DNA from: Echinicola jeungdonensis
GTDB taxonomy: Bacteria > Bacteroidota > Bacteroidia > Cytophagales > Cyclobacteriaceae
DNA length: 64,000 nucleotides
NCBI RefSeq assembly: GCF_030409905.1
Contig: NZ_JAUFQT010000001.1
Coordinates: 2,583,001 to 2,647,000, forward strand
Direction: 5' to 3'
Part shown: positions 35,089 to 45,460 of the stretch, piece by piece
Layout: each line of letters opens with the position of its first letter
How positions within the stretch are numbered: the stretch's first letter is position 1
Made by a program: the position numbers and the translations under genes
The notes under the pieces: model-generated
What the model was told of the DNA's origin: nothing
Seen by the model: the letters and a program-made list of their open reading frames with translations, nothing else
Databases searched by the model: none

Positions 35089-37482
35089 TTATTTTTCTTT
35101 TTTTCTACCATTTTCCCAAAAATAACTTGCCGTCCAAGTTACTAAATAACCTACCCCTGCAACCAACATTACCCATCGAAAACCCCATTCAATGGCCACC
35201 AAAGTAGCCAGAGCAGTACTGATTACAGAAAAGCAGCTGTTGATGCCCCAAGCCCAAGGGATAAGACTGGGGTTGGTTTTGCCAAGAAAGGAAAGGCCTG
35301 AGGGAAATGGAAATCCCATAAATATGGCCAAAGGAGCTATCAGAAAAGCTGCAAAAATTATTTTTAATGCAGGGTTCAGAGAAATGGTAATTAACAGCAC
35401 CTGTGAAAGCCAAAAAGTGTAAGCCAAAATCAATAGCAAAATTATAGCAATACTAACCAATAATATTTTTCGACTAAAATTCCATTTTTCGGCCAAATAA
35501 CTGCCAATTCCGGAAAATATTAAAATAGCCGAAATGGAAGTGGAAGCTGCATAAATAGGGTCTCCGAAATACAAAGTGAGTCTTTGTATCAAAACCATTT
35601 CCAAAAACATATAGCCCAATCCAATTCCACTGAAATAAAAAAATGACCAAAGTCTTTGGCCTTTTCTTGTTTTCAATTGGAACAAGGGGAGAATGATCAA
35701 TAAAAGGGAAAGAATGCAGATTTGAGCTAAAGTGACAATTACCAAAAGGAAGCCTATTTCAAAAAAAGGTATAGACCTTCCCCCAAAAAGATCAGCCAAA
35801 TGCCCCAGGCTTTTCCATTGAAGAAATTGGGAGAAATAAGGGGAGTTGTCCGTGGGAGGCTTGATGTCGAATGAGTAATCCTTAAGTAGTTGATTTTTGT
35901 TATCAGATAGTAGTTGGTCCACATGATGAAGAATAGTACTATCCTGGAGTTGGTTGAACCGAGTTCTTTCTTCTTCCCTTATGCCTGGTAATACAAGAGG
36001 GTCAAATAATTTTTGATCACAAAAATCCCTGATTTTTTGAATTGTTTTTTGATCCAGAGGTTTTTTAGTCACCGCAAAGGTGACTGTTCCCCAGCTCCTT
36101 ATGGCTGCAATATGGGAGCTCAGCTTGCTAATACCGTTGTCCTCCAGCATCTGACTAATAAGGGCCAGGGATTTTAATGCATTTCTGGGTGGGTAATCCA
36201 ACCAACAACTAATGCTAATTACCCCGTTATCACTAAGGTGTTCATACATTTCCTGAAAACCCTCCAAAGTCAGCAAGAACTGCTCCTGGGTAGCATGCAG
36301 TCCACTTGTTCCTCCAAATGCTCCAATCATTGGGATTTGTATTAATTGATATTGCAGATTGGTGCTGGTGATATAGTTACGGGCATTGACATTTTTTAAC
36401 TGGATGTGGGAAGTTGCCAAGGGTAATTGTTCCTCCAACTTATCTATGATAAGGTGGTTGGGCTCCACCAAATGAATTTCACTAGCTCCATTTTGTATGG
36501 CCTGGGGGACCTGAAACCCCGTTCTGGCATTGAGGATCAAGATCTTTTTTCTTTCCCCCATCACGTAGGGGAGGGCCATTGTGGTGTGCTGCAACACGGA
36601 GGCAAATTCCTCATTTCCAAAATCCACATAGGGGCCATACCAATCACCGTTGATGAAAATTGCCTTTCCAATTTTAGGGGCAAATGGTGCTTTAAGGCTC
36701 AAGCCAGGGCCAAATCTTAATGCAGGAGAAGAAACCACCTGGACCAGGCCTTGAGGGCTATATTTAGTTTCTTCTACCTTGGTTTCAGGCAAACTTAAAG
36801 TCTTTTGAAGGCTTTTGTATTCAGATAGGTGTAAGGTTGGAGGATAAAAAAAGAAAATGATTGTGCCTGCCAAAGAAAGGCTGCCTATAAACAGGGGCCA
36901 TTTTTTTTGCTTTTTTACTGTAAGAAATCCTGCGATTACCGGAAAAATAGCTATCAATGCCGGGATTTTTTCTGGTGCAAAATATGGCATCAATAAAAGA
37001 ACACTTAACCCTCCCAGCCCAGAACCAAGTAGGTTGGCAAAATATATCTTGCCAATGTGTTTGACTTCAATTGTAAAAATGATGCCGATGGCCAGGGCAC
37101 CAAATAAAAAAGGAAAGAAAAAAAGCAGGTAGGTGCCAATTAGCCTTCCAAAATGGCTTTGTTGGGCAAACAGGAGATAGGAGTCAAAGCGAAAAAAAGA
37201 TAATTGGGACAATGCTGGGACTATTGCCATGAAAAGCCCGCAAAGCAGCATCAAAATGGGTGTATATTTTTCTTTTTTTTGAAGAAGTTTTTTCCGGAAC
37301 AAAGCCAAAATGGTTCCTGCTGCTCCAAAGCCCAACAGGGCAACTGAAATAATCATAAAGGCAAAATGGTACCATTGGGTAATGGAAAGCAGTTGCATTA
37401 ATACTAACTGAAAGGCTATAATGGCTGCAGAAAGTAAACCCAGAGAAAAAAGAAGCATAAAACCAACCTTGTCTTCTTTCAT
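35089..37482 (-). CDS. Polytopic membrane protein with spermidine-synthase-like methyltransferase-fold domain
   Basis: Protein of 797 residues in three parts. Residues about 8-225 contain six or seven membrane helices. Residues about 230-560 form a soluble domain of the spermidine synthase fold, with KKILILNARTGFQVPQAIQNGASEIHLVEPNHLIID matching the Rossmann strand-loop region, and QLIQIPMIGAFGG in place of the polyamine-synthase DxxDP-type segment. Residues about 575-790 form seven more helices, including GLGYMFLEMVLIQRLTLYFGDP. The GxGxG loop is degenerate (NARTG), so SAM or dcSAM binding is uncertain. Fused membrane spermidine-synthase-like proteins are widespread but uncharacterised. The gene stands alone. 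Confidence 0.8.
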   Translation of the reverse strand: MKEDKVGFMLLFSLGLLSAAIIAFQLVLMQLLSITQWYHFAFMIISVALLGFGAAGTILALFRKKLLQKKEKYTPILMLLCGLFMAIVPALSQLSFFRFDSYLLFAQQSHFGRLIGTYLLFFFPFLFGALAIGIIFTIEVKHIGKIYFANLLGSGLGGLSVLLLMPYFAPEKIPALIAIFPVIAGFLTVKKQKKWPLFIGSLSLAGTIIFFFYPPTLHLSEYKSLQKTLSLPETKVEETKYSPQGLVQVVSSPALRFGPGLSLKAPFAPKIGKAIFINGDWYGPYVDFGNEEFASVLQHTTMALPYVMGERKKILILNARTGFQVPQAIQNGASEIHLVEPNHLIIDKLEEQLPLATSHIQLKNVNARNYITSTNLQYQLIQIPMIGAFGGTSGLHATQEQFLLTLEGFQEMYEHLSDNGVISISCWLDYPPRNALKSLALISQMLEDNGISKLSSHIAAIRSWGTVTFAVTKKPLDQKTIQKIRDFCDQKLFDPLVLPGIREEERTRFNQLQDSTILHHVDQLLSDNKNQLLKDYSFDIKPPTDNSPYFSQFLQWKSLGHLADLFGGRSIPFFEIGFLLVIVTLAQICILSLLLIILPLFQLKTRKGQRLWSFFYFSGIGLGYMFLEMVLIQRLTLYFGDPIYAASTSISAILIFSGIGSYLAEKWNFSRKILLVSIAIILLLILAYTFWLSQVLLITISLNPALKIIFAAFLIAPLAIFMGFPFPSGLSFLGKTNPSLIPWAWGINSCFSVISTALATLVAIEWGFRWVMLVAGVGYLVTWTASYFWENGRKKEK

Positions 37483-37750
37483 TTCATCGGCCCATTTTTT
37501 GTTCCTAAATAACTATTGGTTCTAACAAGGATTTTTTGAGTTAATACCAGGGACCCTGTTAATTCCTTTATTATTCTACCGGCTTGTCAGTTATCGAAAT
37601 TAATCTATTATTCCCTAAATTGGGGGAAAGGGTATGATAGCGCTTTGTACCAGGTAAAATACAAATATTATTTGAGTAGCTAAGAAACTGAGGTTTGGGA
37701 TGTGAAACATGGGCAAGTGCTTGTCCAGTAACCTAATATCTCAAAAAACA

Positions 37751-38434
37751 TTAATCTTCTCTTGTGAAAGGCACAAACCTGACCGGGAATAGGGTTTTGG
37801 TAATAGGCTTGCCTCCTTTTTTTTCTACCAAAGTCAACATCTGTGTCATAAAAGGGGAGCCAACCGGTATAATCATTTTTCCTCCATTTTTGAGTTGTTT
37901 GATTAATGGTGGGGGGATAAATTCTGCTGCGGCTGTCACCACAATGGCATCAAATGGGGCATGTTCTTCCCAGCCAAAATAACCATCAGCCACCTTGGTT
38001 TTTACATTATCATAGCCTGTGGATTTTAGCCGGGAGGCAGCGGCATTCCCCAATTCTTCGACTATTTCTATGGTATAAACCTCTTTCACCAATTTACCCA
38101 GGACAGCTGCTTGATACCCTGAACCGGTTCCAATCTCCAAAACTTTGAAGTCGGGTTGCGGGTCAATGATTTCTGTCATATAGGCCACGATATAGGGTTG
38201 GGAAATGGTTTGCCCGTAACCAATGGGTAGTGGGCTGTCTTTATAGGCATGTTTTTGGGATTGCGGGGGAACAAATAAATGCCGCTTGACACTTCGCATG
38301 GCATTGAGGACAGAAGTGGATTCAATGCCCCGCCTTTCCAGTTGATTTTTGACCATTTCATGCCTTTCTTCCTTGAAAGGATCTTCCTGGGAAAAGAGAA
38401 TGAAAACCAGTATAAATAACCAATGGAAGTCCAT
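37751..38434 (-). CDS. pcm: Protein-L-isoaspartate O-methyltransferase, exported form
   Basis: SAM-dependent repair enzyme that methylates isoaspartyl residues in damaged proteins; 227 residues. The core motifs are PLPIGYGQTISQPYIVAYM and VLEIGTGSGYQAAVL (SAM site, near residues 98-112), followed by VADGYFGWEEHAPFDAIVVTAA. The N-terminus MDFHWLFILVFILFSQ looks like a signal peptide, so the protein may act in the periplasm, as for other exported Pcm-like proteins. It stands alone, divergent from the DeoR regulator. Confidence 0.92.
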   Translation of the reverse strand: MDFHWLFILVFILFSQEDPFKEERHEMVKNQLERRGIESTSVLNAMRSVKRHLFVPPQSQKHAYKDSPLPIGYGQTISQPYIVAYMTEIIDPQPDFKVLEIGTGSGYQAAVLGKLVKEVYTIEIVEELGNAAASRLKSTGYDNVKTKVADGYFGWEEHAPFDAIVVTAAAEFIPPPLIKQLKNGGKMIIPVGSPFMTQMLTLVEKKGGKPITKTLFPVRFVPFTRED

Positions 38435-38653
38435 GATATTTTGGTATGTGTTGTTTGTACAAAACCAAGATTAGTGGGGTAAATGTTCCTGATTTGGGGT
38501 TTAGTTTATTGAAAATAAGGTGGTTTTGTTCATGATGGAATGGAGGGAGAGGTTAGAGTTGGAAGGGTGGTTTATTTGATAAATGAAATGAAAATGGTAT
38601 ATTTTATGGGATGGCATTTTTACTTTAGGACCCAAAAAAATCTGAAATCAATC

Positions 38654-39415
38654 ATGAAAAAAACAGCGCAACGGAGGTCCAGGATATTGGAGATTTTGGA
38701 AGAGAAGGGTCAGGTCAATGTTTTTGAACTCAGTCGCTCTATGGGGGTTAGTGAGGTCACAATCAGGAATGATCTTTCTAATTTGGAAAGGAATAAAATG
38801 CTAATACGGGCTCATGGCGGGGCATTTAAGCCAAGGAGCTTGAATCTGCCAGTTTCTGATAAGAGAAAAATCAACCTGGAAAAAAAGCGTCAAATCGGGA
38901 AAAAAGCCATTAGTCAAATTGCTGAGAAAGATTCCATAATCCTGGATTCAGGTTCTACCACTTATGAGATTTCAAAAAATCTGGGAGGTTTTAATGCACT
39001 TAAGGTGATTAGTAATTCCCTGGATATTATTCATCAATTGGCAGGTTTTGAGCAATTGGAGGTGTTGGTTCCCGGAGGATTTTTAAGGGATTTTTCCATG
39101 TCTTTGGTGGGGCCAATGGCCATAAGAAATTTTAAACAACTGGATTGTCAAAAATTATTTCTGGGTGTGGATGGGGTGAAAGCTGATGTAGGTTTTTTTA
39201 CCCAACAAATTGAAGAAGCTTATTTAAACCAGATCATGATAGAAGTGGCCCAAGAAGTGATCGTAGTTGCTGACTCTTCAAAGTTTAATAAATCCAGTTT
39301 GGCATTTATAGCAGGCTTTGATAAAATCAATAAAGTAATCACAGATGCTGAAATAGAACATCATCAATCAAAAATGCTTGAGAGAAATGATGTGGAGTTG
39401 ATTGTTGCGGATTAA
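38654..39415 (+). CDS. DeoR-family transcriptional regulator
   Basis: DNA-binding repressor of 253 residues from Met at 38654. The frame opens at 38540, but the first 38 residues are not family-like. The DeoR helix-turn-helix covers residues 5-57: RRSRILEILEEKGQVNVFEL, then SRSMGVSEVTIRNDLSNLERNKMLIRAHGGA. The sugar-phosphate-sensing domain follows, with IILDSGSTTYEISKNL near residue 97 and KLFLGVDGVKADVGFFTQQ near 172. DeoR members sense phosphorylated sugars and usually sit beside their target operon. The downstream hut operon is not a typical target, so the regulon is unclear. Confidence 0.9.
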   Translation: MKKTAQRRSRILEILEEKGQVNVFELSRSMGVSEVTIRNDLSNLERNKMLIRAHGGAFKPRSLNLPVSDKRKINLEKKRQIGKKAISQIAEKDSIILDSGSTTYEISKNLGGFNALKVISNSLDIIHQLAGFEQLEVLVPGGFLRDFSMSLVGPMAIRNFKQLDCQKLFLGVDGVKADVGFFTQQIEEAYLNQIMIEVAQEVIVVADSSKFNKSSLAFIAGFDKINKVITDAEIEHHQSKMLERNDVELIVAD

Positions 39416-39563
39416 TTAGTGGTATTAAACCAAAAAAAAATAGGTCCTTTAATTTTTACGAAACTTTTCTTTTCCCCTTTTGATTGTTTTTGTTGCTCAG
39501 GTTTTATTTGTATTGTGAATGGTGTTTTTCCTTAATTATTTTTTTAAAATCATAAAGTTTTAT

Positions 39564-39884
39564 TCAGTTTATTGATAAAGGATAGGAATTTTGGAAGACT
39601 GGGATTGGGGTTTCTCTGGTTCCATAATGCAGTAATTTCAGCTTTTTGGGGATTTTATCCATTTCAACAAATTTCACCCTGGCATTGGAAAATTTCGCAA
39701 AAGAACTTGGGAGAAAAGTTATCCCCAACCCATGTGTTACCGAATTTAAGACCGTATGCCCATGCACAGTTTCGTGGGTGAAACCTTGATCCTCGCAAAT
39801 GCTTAATTGTTGCCTGTAATACAGTTCCCCGTCAGACCGTGTGGGCAAGATAAATACTTCGTCAACCAATTGACGGATTTCCAT
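39564..39884 (-). pseudogene. LysR-family regulator remnant (C-terminal third)
   Basis: About 106 codons matching only the last third of a LysR effector domain. The segment FILPTRSDGELYYRQQLSIC, then ETVHGHTVLNSVTHGLGITFLPSSFAKFSNARVKFVEM, is typical of OxyR/CysB-like subdomain II. Stops lie immediately upstream of the Met, and no helix-turn-helix is found on either side, so the 5' two-thirds are deleted. Its position suggests a lost divergent regulator of hutHUIG. Confidence 0.75.
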
Positions 39885-39989
39885 TAATCAGTATTAGTTA
39901 TTACGATCCAAAATAATACTATTTTTTATTATTAAATGAAATCCGGAAATTAGTAAAATAGAATGTATGTTATTTAAAGTCAGTTAGTT

Positions 39990-41519
39990 GTGTTAAGTAT
40001 TGGTTCCGTGGCACCTTATCATGTTATAGAAAATAAGTCTCTTTCTGTGAGCGACTTGATGGAAATTATTCAATCTAGAAAGCCGGTTTTACTTTCTGAG
40101 GAAATCTCCAATAAAATAGTGCGTTGCCGGGAATATTTGGACAACAAAATCACCCGGGATGAATCTGCCCTTTATTATGGGGTCAATACTGGATTTGGAT
40201 ACTTACAACAGGTGGGTATCAATAAGGAGGAAATCCAAAAACTTCAGTTCAATCTTTTGCAGTCGCATGCCTGTGGCACTGGGGAAAAGGTTCCCCTGGA
40301 ATTGGTTAAGTTGATGTTGCTTACAAAAATATATTCACTTTCCCAAGGTTATTCAGGTGTCCAGCTGGATACCCTCCATAGGCTAATTGATTTTTATAAC
40401 AATGATATTCTGCCAGTGGTATATACGCAGGGCTCATTAGGTGCTTCCGGGGATTTAGCTCCCTTGTCCCATCTGAGTCTACCCGTGATCGGTTTGGGTG
40501 AAGTTTCTTTTCAAGGAAAAACCTATTCCACAGAGGTTGTATTAAAAAAGTTCGGCTGGAAACCCATTACACTGCAGTCTAAAGAGGGGCTATCCCTGAT
40601 AAATGGTACCCAGTTTATGCTGGCTTATGGGATGCATTGTATTTACCATGCCCAACGGCTTTTTGATTGGGCGGATTTAATTGCAGCTATTTCCCTTGAG
40701 GCTTTTAATTGTAATGTTCAGCCTTTTCATCCATTAATTCATGAGATTCGCCCTCATGAAGGGCAATTGGCAACTGCTAAAACCATTAATAAGTACCTAA
40801 AGGGAAGCCAAATTACCCAGGCTAAAGGAAAACAGGTGCAGGACCCTTATTCTTTCCGTTGCATCCCTCAAGTCCATGGGGCTTCCAGAGATACTTTAGG
40901 GTTTGTTCAAAAAACCTTTGAAATAGAAATCAATTCGGTAACCGATAACCCAAATATTTTTCCCGAGGAAGATCAGATTTTGGCAGGAGGCAATTTTCAT
41001 GGACAACCGTTGGCCTTGGGTTTTGATTTTTTGGCTATTGCCATGGCCGAAATGGGGAGTATTTCAGAAAGGAGGACTTATCAGTTATTGACCGGAAAGC
41101 GAGGGCTCCCTTTGTTTTTGGTTGATGATCCGGGCTTGCATTCTGGATTAATGATTCCCCAATACACTGCTGCCAGTGTGGTAAGTGAAAATAAACAGCT
41201 TTGTACTCCGGCATCAGTAGATTCCATTGTTTCCTCTAATGGTCAGGAAGACCATGTCAGCATGGGAGCCAATGGGGCTACCAAATGTCTTCGAGTACTC
41301 CAAAATTTGGAAAAAATTTTGGCTATAGAACTCTTGACATCGGCTCAGGCCCTGGAATTTAGAAAACCGGTAAAAAGCTCTGCTGTAGTGGAAAAGGTAG
41401 TGGATTTATTTAGGAAAGAGGTTGAATTTACAAAACAGGATAAAGTATTAGCTCCAGAGATTCAAAAATCCATTGATTTCCTTCAAAAGGTAGAATTGAG
41501 CAGTCTAATATCCTCCTAA
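39990..41519 (+). CDS. hutH: Histidine ammonia-lyase
   Basis: Removes ammonia from histidine to give urocanate, the first step of histidine degradation; 509 residues. The MIO prosthetic group forms from A152-S153-G154 (GSLGASGDLAPLSH). The catalytic Tyr of the family is in LYYGVNTGFG near residue 63. Later signatures are QDPYSFRCIPQVHGASRD and NPNIFPEEDQILAGGNFHGQPLAL. The start is a GTG at 39990; I see no better ATG. It is the first gene of the hut operon, with hutU 12 bp downstream. Confidence 0.97.
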   Translation: MLSIGSVAPYHVIENKSLSVSDLMEIIQSRKPVLLSEEISNKIVRCREYLDNKITRDESALYYGVNTGFGYLQQVGINKEEIQKLQFNLLQSHACGTGEKVPLELVKLMLLTKIYSLSQGYSGVQLDTLHRLIDFYNNDILPVVYTQGSLGASGDLAPLSHLSLPVIGLGEVSFQGKTYSTEVVLKKFGWKPITLQSKEGLSLINGTQFMLAYGMHCIYHAQRLFDWADLIAAISLEAFNCNVQPFHPLIHEIRPHEGQLATAKTINKYLKGSQITQAKGKQVQDPYSFRCIPQVHGASRDTLGFVQKTFEIEINSVTDNPNIFPEEDQILAGGNFHGQPLALGFDFLAIAMAEMGSISERRTYQLLTGKRGLPLFLVDDPGLHSGLMIPQYTAASVVSENKQLCTPASVDSIVSSNGQEDHVSMGANGATKCLRVLQNLEKILAIELLTSAQALEFRKPVKSSAVVEKVVDLFRKEVEFTKQDKVLAPEIQKSIDFLQKVELSSLISS

Positions 41520-41531
41520 AAATTATTGACC

Positions 41532-43211
41532 ATGACTACTTTATCTTCAAAATCAAGGATGTCCAATTACAAAACCCCACTAGGAACTCAAAGGATTTGT
41601 AAGGGTTGGGAGCAGGAGGCTGCCCTTAGGATGTTACTAAATAATTTGGACCCGGAGGTGGCCGAAAACCCTGAAGAACTTATTGTGTATGGGGGGAGGG
41701 GCAAGGCTGCTAGAAATCTTGAGGCACTGGATAAAATAATTGCATCCTTAAAAGTTTTGGAAAATGATGAAAGTCTGCTGATTCAATCCGGCAAACCGGT
41801 GGGAATCATGCTTACCCATCCCAATGCCCCGAGGGTTTTGATTTCCAATTCCCAATTAGTGCCGCGTTGGGCGAATTGGGAGACATTTGATCAATTGGAG
41901 AAAAAAGGTTTGATGATGTATGGCCAGATGACCGCAGGCTCCTGGATTTATATAGGCACCCAAGGGATTATTCAGGGAACCTTTGAGACTTTTGCCGAAC
42001 TGGCCAGGCAGCATTTTGGAGCTAAGCTTAAAGGGAAGTTGAATGTGACTGCTGGCCTTGGAGGAATGGGGGGTGCTCAGCCCTTGGCCATTACCATGAA
42101 TGGTGGAGTTTGTCTGGTGGCTGAAATGGAGTCCTGGAGGATTGAAAAAAGACTGAAAACCAGGTATCTGGATGAAAGTTATGATGAAATAGACCAGGCC
42201 ATTGATAGGGCTTTGGAGGCTAAAACATCAGGGAAAGCACTTTCTGTTGGGGTGCACTGCAATGCAGTGGATTTGTTGGAAAGACTGCAGGAAAGGAAGG
42301 TTTTGCCGGACACCTTGACCGACCAAACTTCGGCACATGACCCCTTGATGGGATATTTCCCCCAAGACCTTTCTGTGGAGGAAGCCTATCAAATGCGGAA
42401 GGAAAATCCTGAAAAATACATTGAACTTGCTTATGCCAGCATGGTGAAACATGTGCAGCTGATGTTGGATTTTCATCGAAATGGGGTGGTCACTTTTGAT
42501 TATGGGAACAACCTAAGGGCAAGGGCTTATGAAAAAGGGCTGAAGGAAGCTTTTGATTTTCCGGGTTTTGTGCCCGCCTTTATCCGGCCTTTGTTTTGTG
42601 AAGGGAAAGGACCATTTCGTTGGGCTGCTTTATCCGGTGATCCGGAAGATATCAGTAAAACCGATGAATTGATTTTGGAGCTTTTTCCTGGAAATAAATC
42701 CCTGCACAGATGGATTCGGATGGCTCAGGAAAAAATAGCCTTTCAGGGATTACCTGCCAGAATTTGTTGGTTGGGGCAGGGAGAAAGGGAAAAAGCGGGA
42801 TTGGCTTTTAATGAATTGGTTAGTACTGGAAAGGTGAAAGCTCCCATAGTTATTGGAAGAGATCATTTGGATGCAGGGTCTGTGGCTTCCCCTTACCGGG
42901 AAACGGAGGGGATGAAGGATGGATCCGATGCAGTAGCTGACTGGCCTATTTTAAATGCTTTGATGAATACTGCATCAGGAGCAAGTTGGGTGTCCCTGCA
43001 CCATGGTGGTGGAGTTGGAATGGGGTATTCTATCCATGCCGGGATGGTCATAGTAGCAGATGGTTCAGAATTGGCAGCTGGAAAACTTCATAGGGTTTTG
43101 AAAAATGACCCCGGTATTGGTGTGATCAGGCATGCAGATGCTGGTTATGAAAAAGCTCGGATGACAGCCCGAAAGCATGGTCTTTCTTTGGATCAAAAAA
43201 TTAGGGAATAA
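41532..43211 (+). CDS. hutU: Urocanate hydratase
   Basis: Hydrates urocanate to imidazolone propionate using bound NAD as an electrophile; 559 residues from ATG at 41532, the normal length. A TTG two codons earlier is possible. The NAD loop is [14 protein letters not shown] near residue 175, and the catalytic Cys lies in [14 protein letters not shown] near residue 410. The closing stretch [24 protein letters not shown] is characteristic. Its stop overlaps the hutI start by one base, so translation is coupled. Confidence 0.97.
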   Translation: MTTLSSKSRMSNYKTPLGTQRICKGWEQEAALRMLLNNLDPEVAENPEELIVYGGRGKAARNLEALDKIIASLKVLENDESLLIQSGKPVGIMLTHPNAPRVLISNSQLVPRWANWETFDQLEKKGLMMYGQMTAGSWIYIGTQGIIQGTFETFAELARQHFGAKLKGKLNVTAGLGGMGGAQPLAITMNGGVCLVAEMESWRIEKRLKTRYLDESYDEIDQAIDRALEAKTSGKALSVGVHCNAVDLLERLQERKVLPDTLTDQTSAHDPLMGYFPQDLSVEEAYQMRKENPEKYIELAYASMVKHVQLMLDFHRNGVVTFDYGNNLRARAYEKGLKEAFDFPGFVPAFIRPLFCEGKGPFRWAALSGDPEDISKTDELILELFPGNKSLHRWIRMAQEKIAFQGLPARICWLGQGEREKAGLAFNELVSTGKVKAPIVIGRDHLDAGSVASPYRETEGMKDGSDAVADWPILNALMNTASGASWVSLHHGGGVGMGYSIHAGMVIVADGSELAAGKLHRVLKNDPGIGVIRHADAGYEKARMTARKHGLSLDQKIRE

Positions 43212-44446
43212 TGCTGTTAGTAAATATCAAGGAATTGTGTGGGATCAGAGAGACTCCCGTTTTTTTGAAAGGGGAACAAATGGGAGAGTTGCCCACCATT
43301 TCTAATGCGTATTTGGAAATTGATAAGGATACTATTGCAGACTATGGCCCTATGAATCAACTTTCACCCAAAAAATGGAAGGAGAAGGAGGTTTTGGATT
43401 TAAGGGGGCAGTTTGTATTGCCTGCTTGGTGTGACTGCCATACCCATTTGGTTTATGTAGGAAGTAGAGAAGGGGAGTTTGTGGATAAAATCAAAGGGTT
43501 AAGTTACCGGGAAATAGCCGATAGGGGAGGTGGGATTCTAAATTCTGCAAGGCGGATTGAAGAGGCATCTGAGGAGGCAATTTTTGAGGAATCATGGATC
43601 CGTTTGGAGGAAGTACGGAAAATGGGTACAGGGGCTATAGAAATTAAGAGTGGCTATGGGCTGACTGTTGAAGGGGAGTTGAAAATGCTCAGGGTAATCA
43701 AAAAATTGAAGAAAAAATCAAAAATGCCCATGAGGGTTACTTTTCTTGGTGCCCATGCCTTTCCACAGGAATATCAATATGATCACCAGGGATATTTAGA
43801 CCTAATTTGCCAGGGAATGATTCCAAAAATTGCCGAAGAAAAGCTGGCGCATTATGTAGACGCATTTTGTGAAGAAGGTTTTTTTAGCCCAGATGAAATT
43901 CAGCAAATTTTAGATGCTGCCCATTATTATGGGCTCAAGGGAAAGTTACATGCAAACCAGCTTTCCAATTCCGGAGGTGTCCAGTTGGGTGTTAAAAATA
44001 ATTTATTGTCGGTTGATCATTTGGAGTGTATAGGGGAGAAGGAAATAAAAGCCTTGAGAAATAGCAAAGTTATTCCTGTTTTATTGCCTACAGCGGCATT
44101 TTTTCTTCAAATGGATTACCCCCCAGCTAGAACAATGATCGATAAGGGATTGGGGCTTGTTTTAGCCACGGACTATAATCCCGGTTCGTCCCCAAGTGGC
44201 AATATCCCGTTTTTGATTGCCTTATCCTGCATCCAGATGTTGATGACCCCGGAAGAGGCCATCAATGCTGTGACAAATAATGCTGCATTTGCGATGGAGT
44301 TGGAAGCTGAGGTGGGGAACATTGCCAAGGGTAAAAAAGCCAATTTGGTGATCACCAAACCTATGCCCTCTTTGGCTTTTCTTCCCTATGCATTTGGGAA
44401 TAATATGGTTGACCAGGTCATGATTGGTGGAAAGTTATTATATTAA
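43211..44446 (+). CDS. hutI: Imidazolonepropionase
   Basis: Amidohydrolase that opens imidazolone propionate to N-formimidoyl-glutamate; 411 residues. The metal-binding H-x-H is in CDCHTHLVYVGSREGEF near residues 76-79. Other signatures are GAIEIKSGYGLTVEGELKML near residue 142, FLGAHAFPQEY with a further metal His near 179, LHANQLSNSGGVQLG near 245, and ATDYNPGSSPSGNIP near 319 with the metal Asp. It overlaps hutU by one base, and hutG begins 15 bp after its stop. Confidence 0.97.
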   Translation: MLLVNIKELCGIRETPVFLKGEQMGELPTISNAYLEIDKDTIADYGPMNQLSPKKWKEKEVLDLRGQFVLPAWCDCHTHLVYVGSREGEFVDKIKGLSYREIADRGGGILNSARRIEEASEEAIFEESWIRLEEVRKMGTGAIEIKSGYGLTVEGELKMLRVIKKLKKKSKMPMRVTFLGAHAFPQEYQYDHQGYLDLICQGMIPKIAEEKLAHYVDAFCEEGFFSPDEIQQILDAAHYYGLKGKLHANQLSNSGGVQLGVKNNLLSVDHLECIGEKEIKALRNSKVIPVLLPTAAFFLQMDYPPARTMIDKGLGLVLATDYNPGSSPSGNIPFLIALSCIQMLMTPEEAINAVTNNAAFAMELEAEVGNIAKGKKANLVITKPMPSLAFLPYAFGNNMVDQVMIGGKLLY

Positions 44447-44461
44447 ATAAAAGATTTGGCT

Positions 44462-45460
44462 ATGGATTTTTTTAAAACATACTCTGAAGATGATTTGCCA
44501 CATATCATCAGGCACAGGCCTAATGAAATTAAACTTGGTGAAAAGATGTCGGTAGGTTGGGGGGATACTCCCTATGTTCTGATCGGAATTCCGGAATCCC
44601 TTGGTGTAAAGGCCAATGGAGGGATTGGAGGAACCGAAAGTCTTTGGTCCAGCTTTTTATTTTCATTTTTAAACATCCAGAGTACAGAAAAGCTGACTGG
44701 GGATGAGGTTTCCCTGCTGGGATATTTTGATTTTGAATCCCTTACCCCTGACCATGAGGCACCTGTCGAAAAATACCAAAAGGCAGTAAAAAAAATTGAT
44801 AAGGCCGTCCAAAAAGTAATCAGAAAAGTCCTAGCTCATGGGAAATTTCCCATAGTTATCGGTGGAGGCCATAACAATTGTTACCCCCTGATCAAGGGAA
44901 TGGCAGAGTTTAGGGCTAAAGTGCAAAATGAAAAAGATCCAGCCATTAATGTGGTGAATTTTGATGCTCATGCAGATTTTCGGAAAATGGATGGCAGGCA
45001 TAGCGGCAATGGTTTCCGGTATGCCTATGAAGAGGGATGTCTCCATCGATATGTTATGTTGGGGTTGAGTGAAAATTATAATGGGCAGGAAATGCTTAAT
45101 GATCTGATTCATCATCCTGATATGGCGCCCATTTTCTGGGAAGATATTGAGTTAAGGAAAAAATTAACTTTTCAAGAAGCCCTGGAAAGGATTCAGGCTT
45201 TCCTAGCTGATAGGCCAACGGGTATTGAATTGGATTTGGATGCCATAGAAAATGTGTTATGCAGTGCCATGAGCCCTACAGGGTTTTCAATTTCCCAGGC
45301 TCGTCAATATGTTCATCATATGGCTTCCCATTTGGATACGGCTTACCTCCATATTTGTGAGGGGGCAGTGGAGCTGGAAAATGGCCTTATGGACCAAAAC
45401 ACTGCTCATATAGTGGCTTTTCTGGTCAGTGATTTTATTAAGGCAAGGAAAGTAGTATGA
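44462..45460 (+). CDS. hutG: Formimidoylglutamase (arginase family)
   Basis: Hydrolyses N-formimidoyl-glutamate to glutamate and formamide, completing the four-enzyme hut pathway; 332 residues from ATG at 44462. The binuclear manganese site is visible: IGGGHNNCYPL near residue 138, NFDAHADFRKMDG near 166, and ELDLDAIENV near 258. The N-terminal segment ending DTPYVLIGIPESLGVKANGG is typical of the Bacteroidota version. It is the last gene of the operon; no hairpin terminator was seen in the AT-rich sequence after it. Confidence 0.95.
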   Translation: MDFFKTYSEDDLPHIIRHRPNEIKLGEKMSVGWGDTPYVLIGIPESLGVKANGGIGGTESLWSSFLFSFLNIQSTEKLTGDEVSLLGYFDFESLTPDHEAPVEKYQKAVKKIDKAVQKVIRKVLAHGKFPIVIGGGHNNCYPLIKGMAEFRAKVQNEKDPAINVVNFDAHADFRKMDGRHSGNGFRYAYEEGCLHRYVMLGLSENYNGQEMLNDLIHHPDMAPIFWEDIELRKKLTFQEALERIQAFLADRPTGIELDLDAIENVLCSAMSPTGFSISQARQYVHHMASHLDTAYLHICEGAVELENGLMDQNTAHIVAFLVSDFIKARKVV

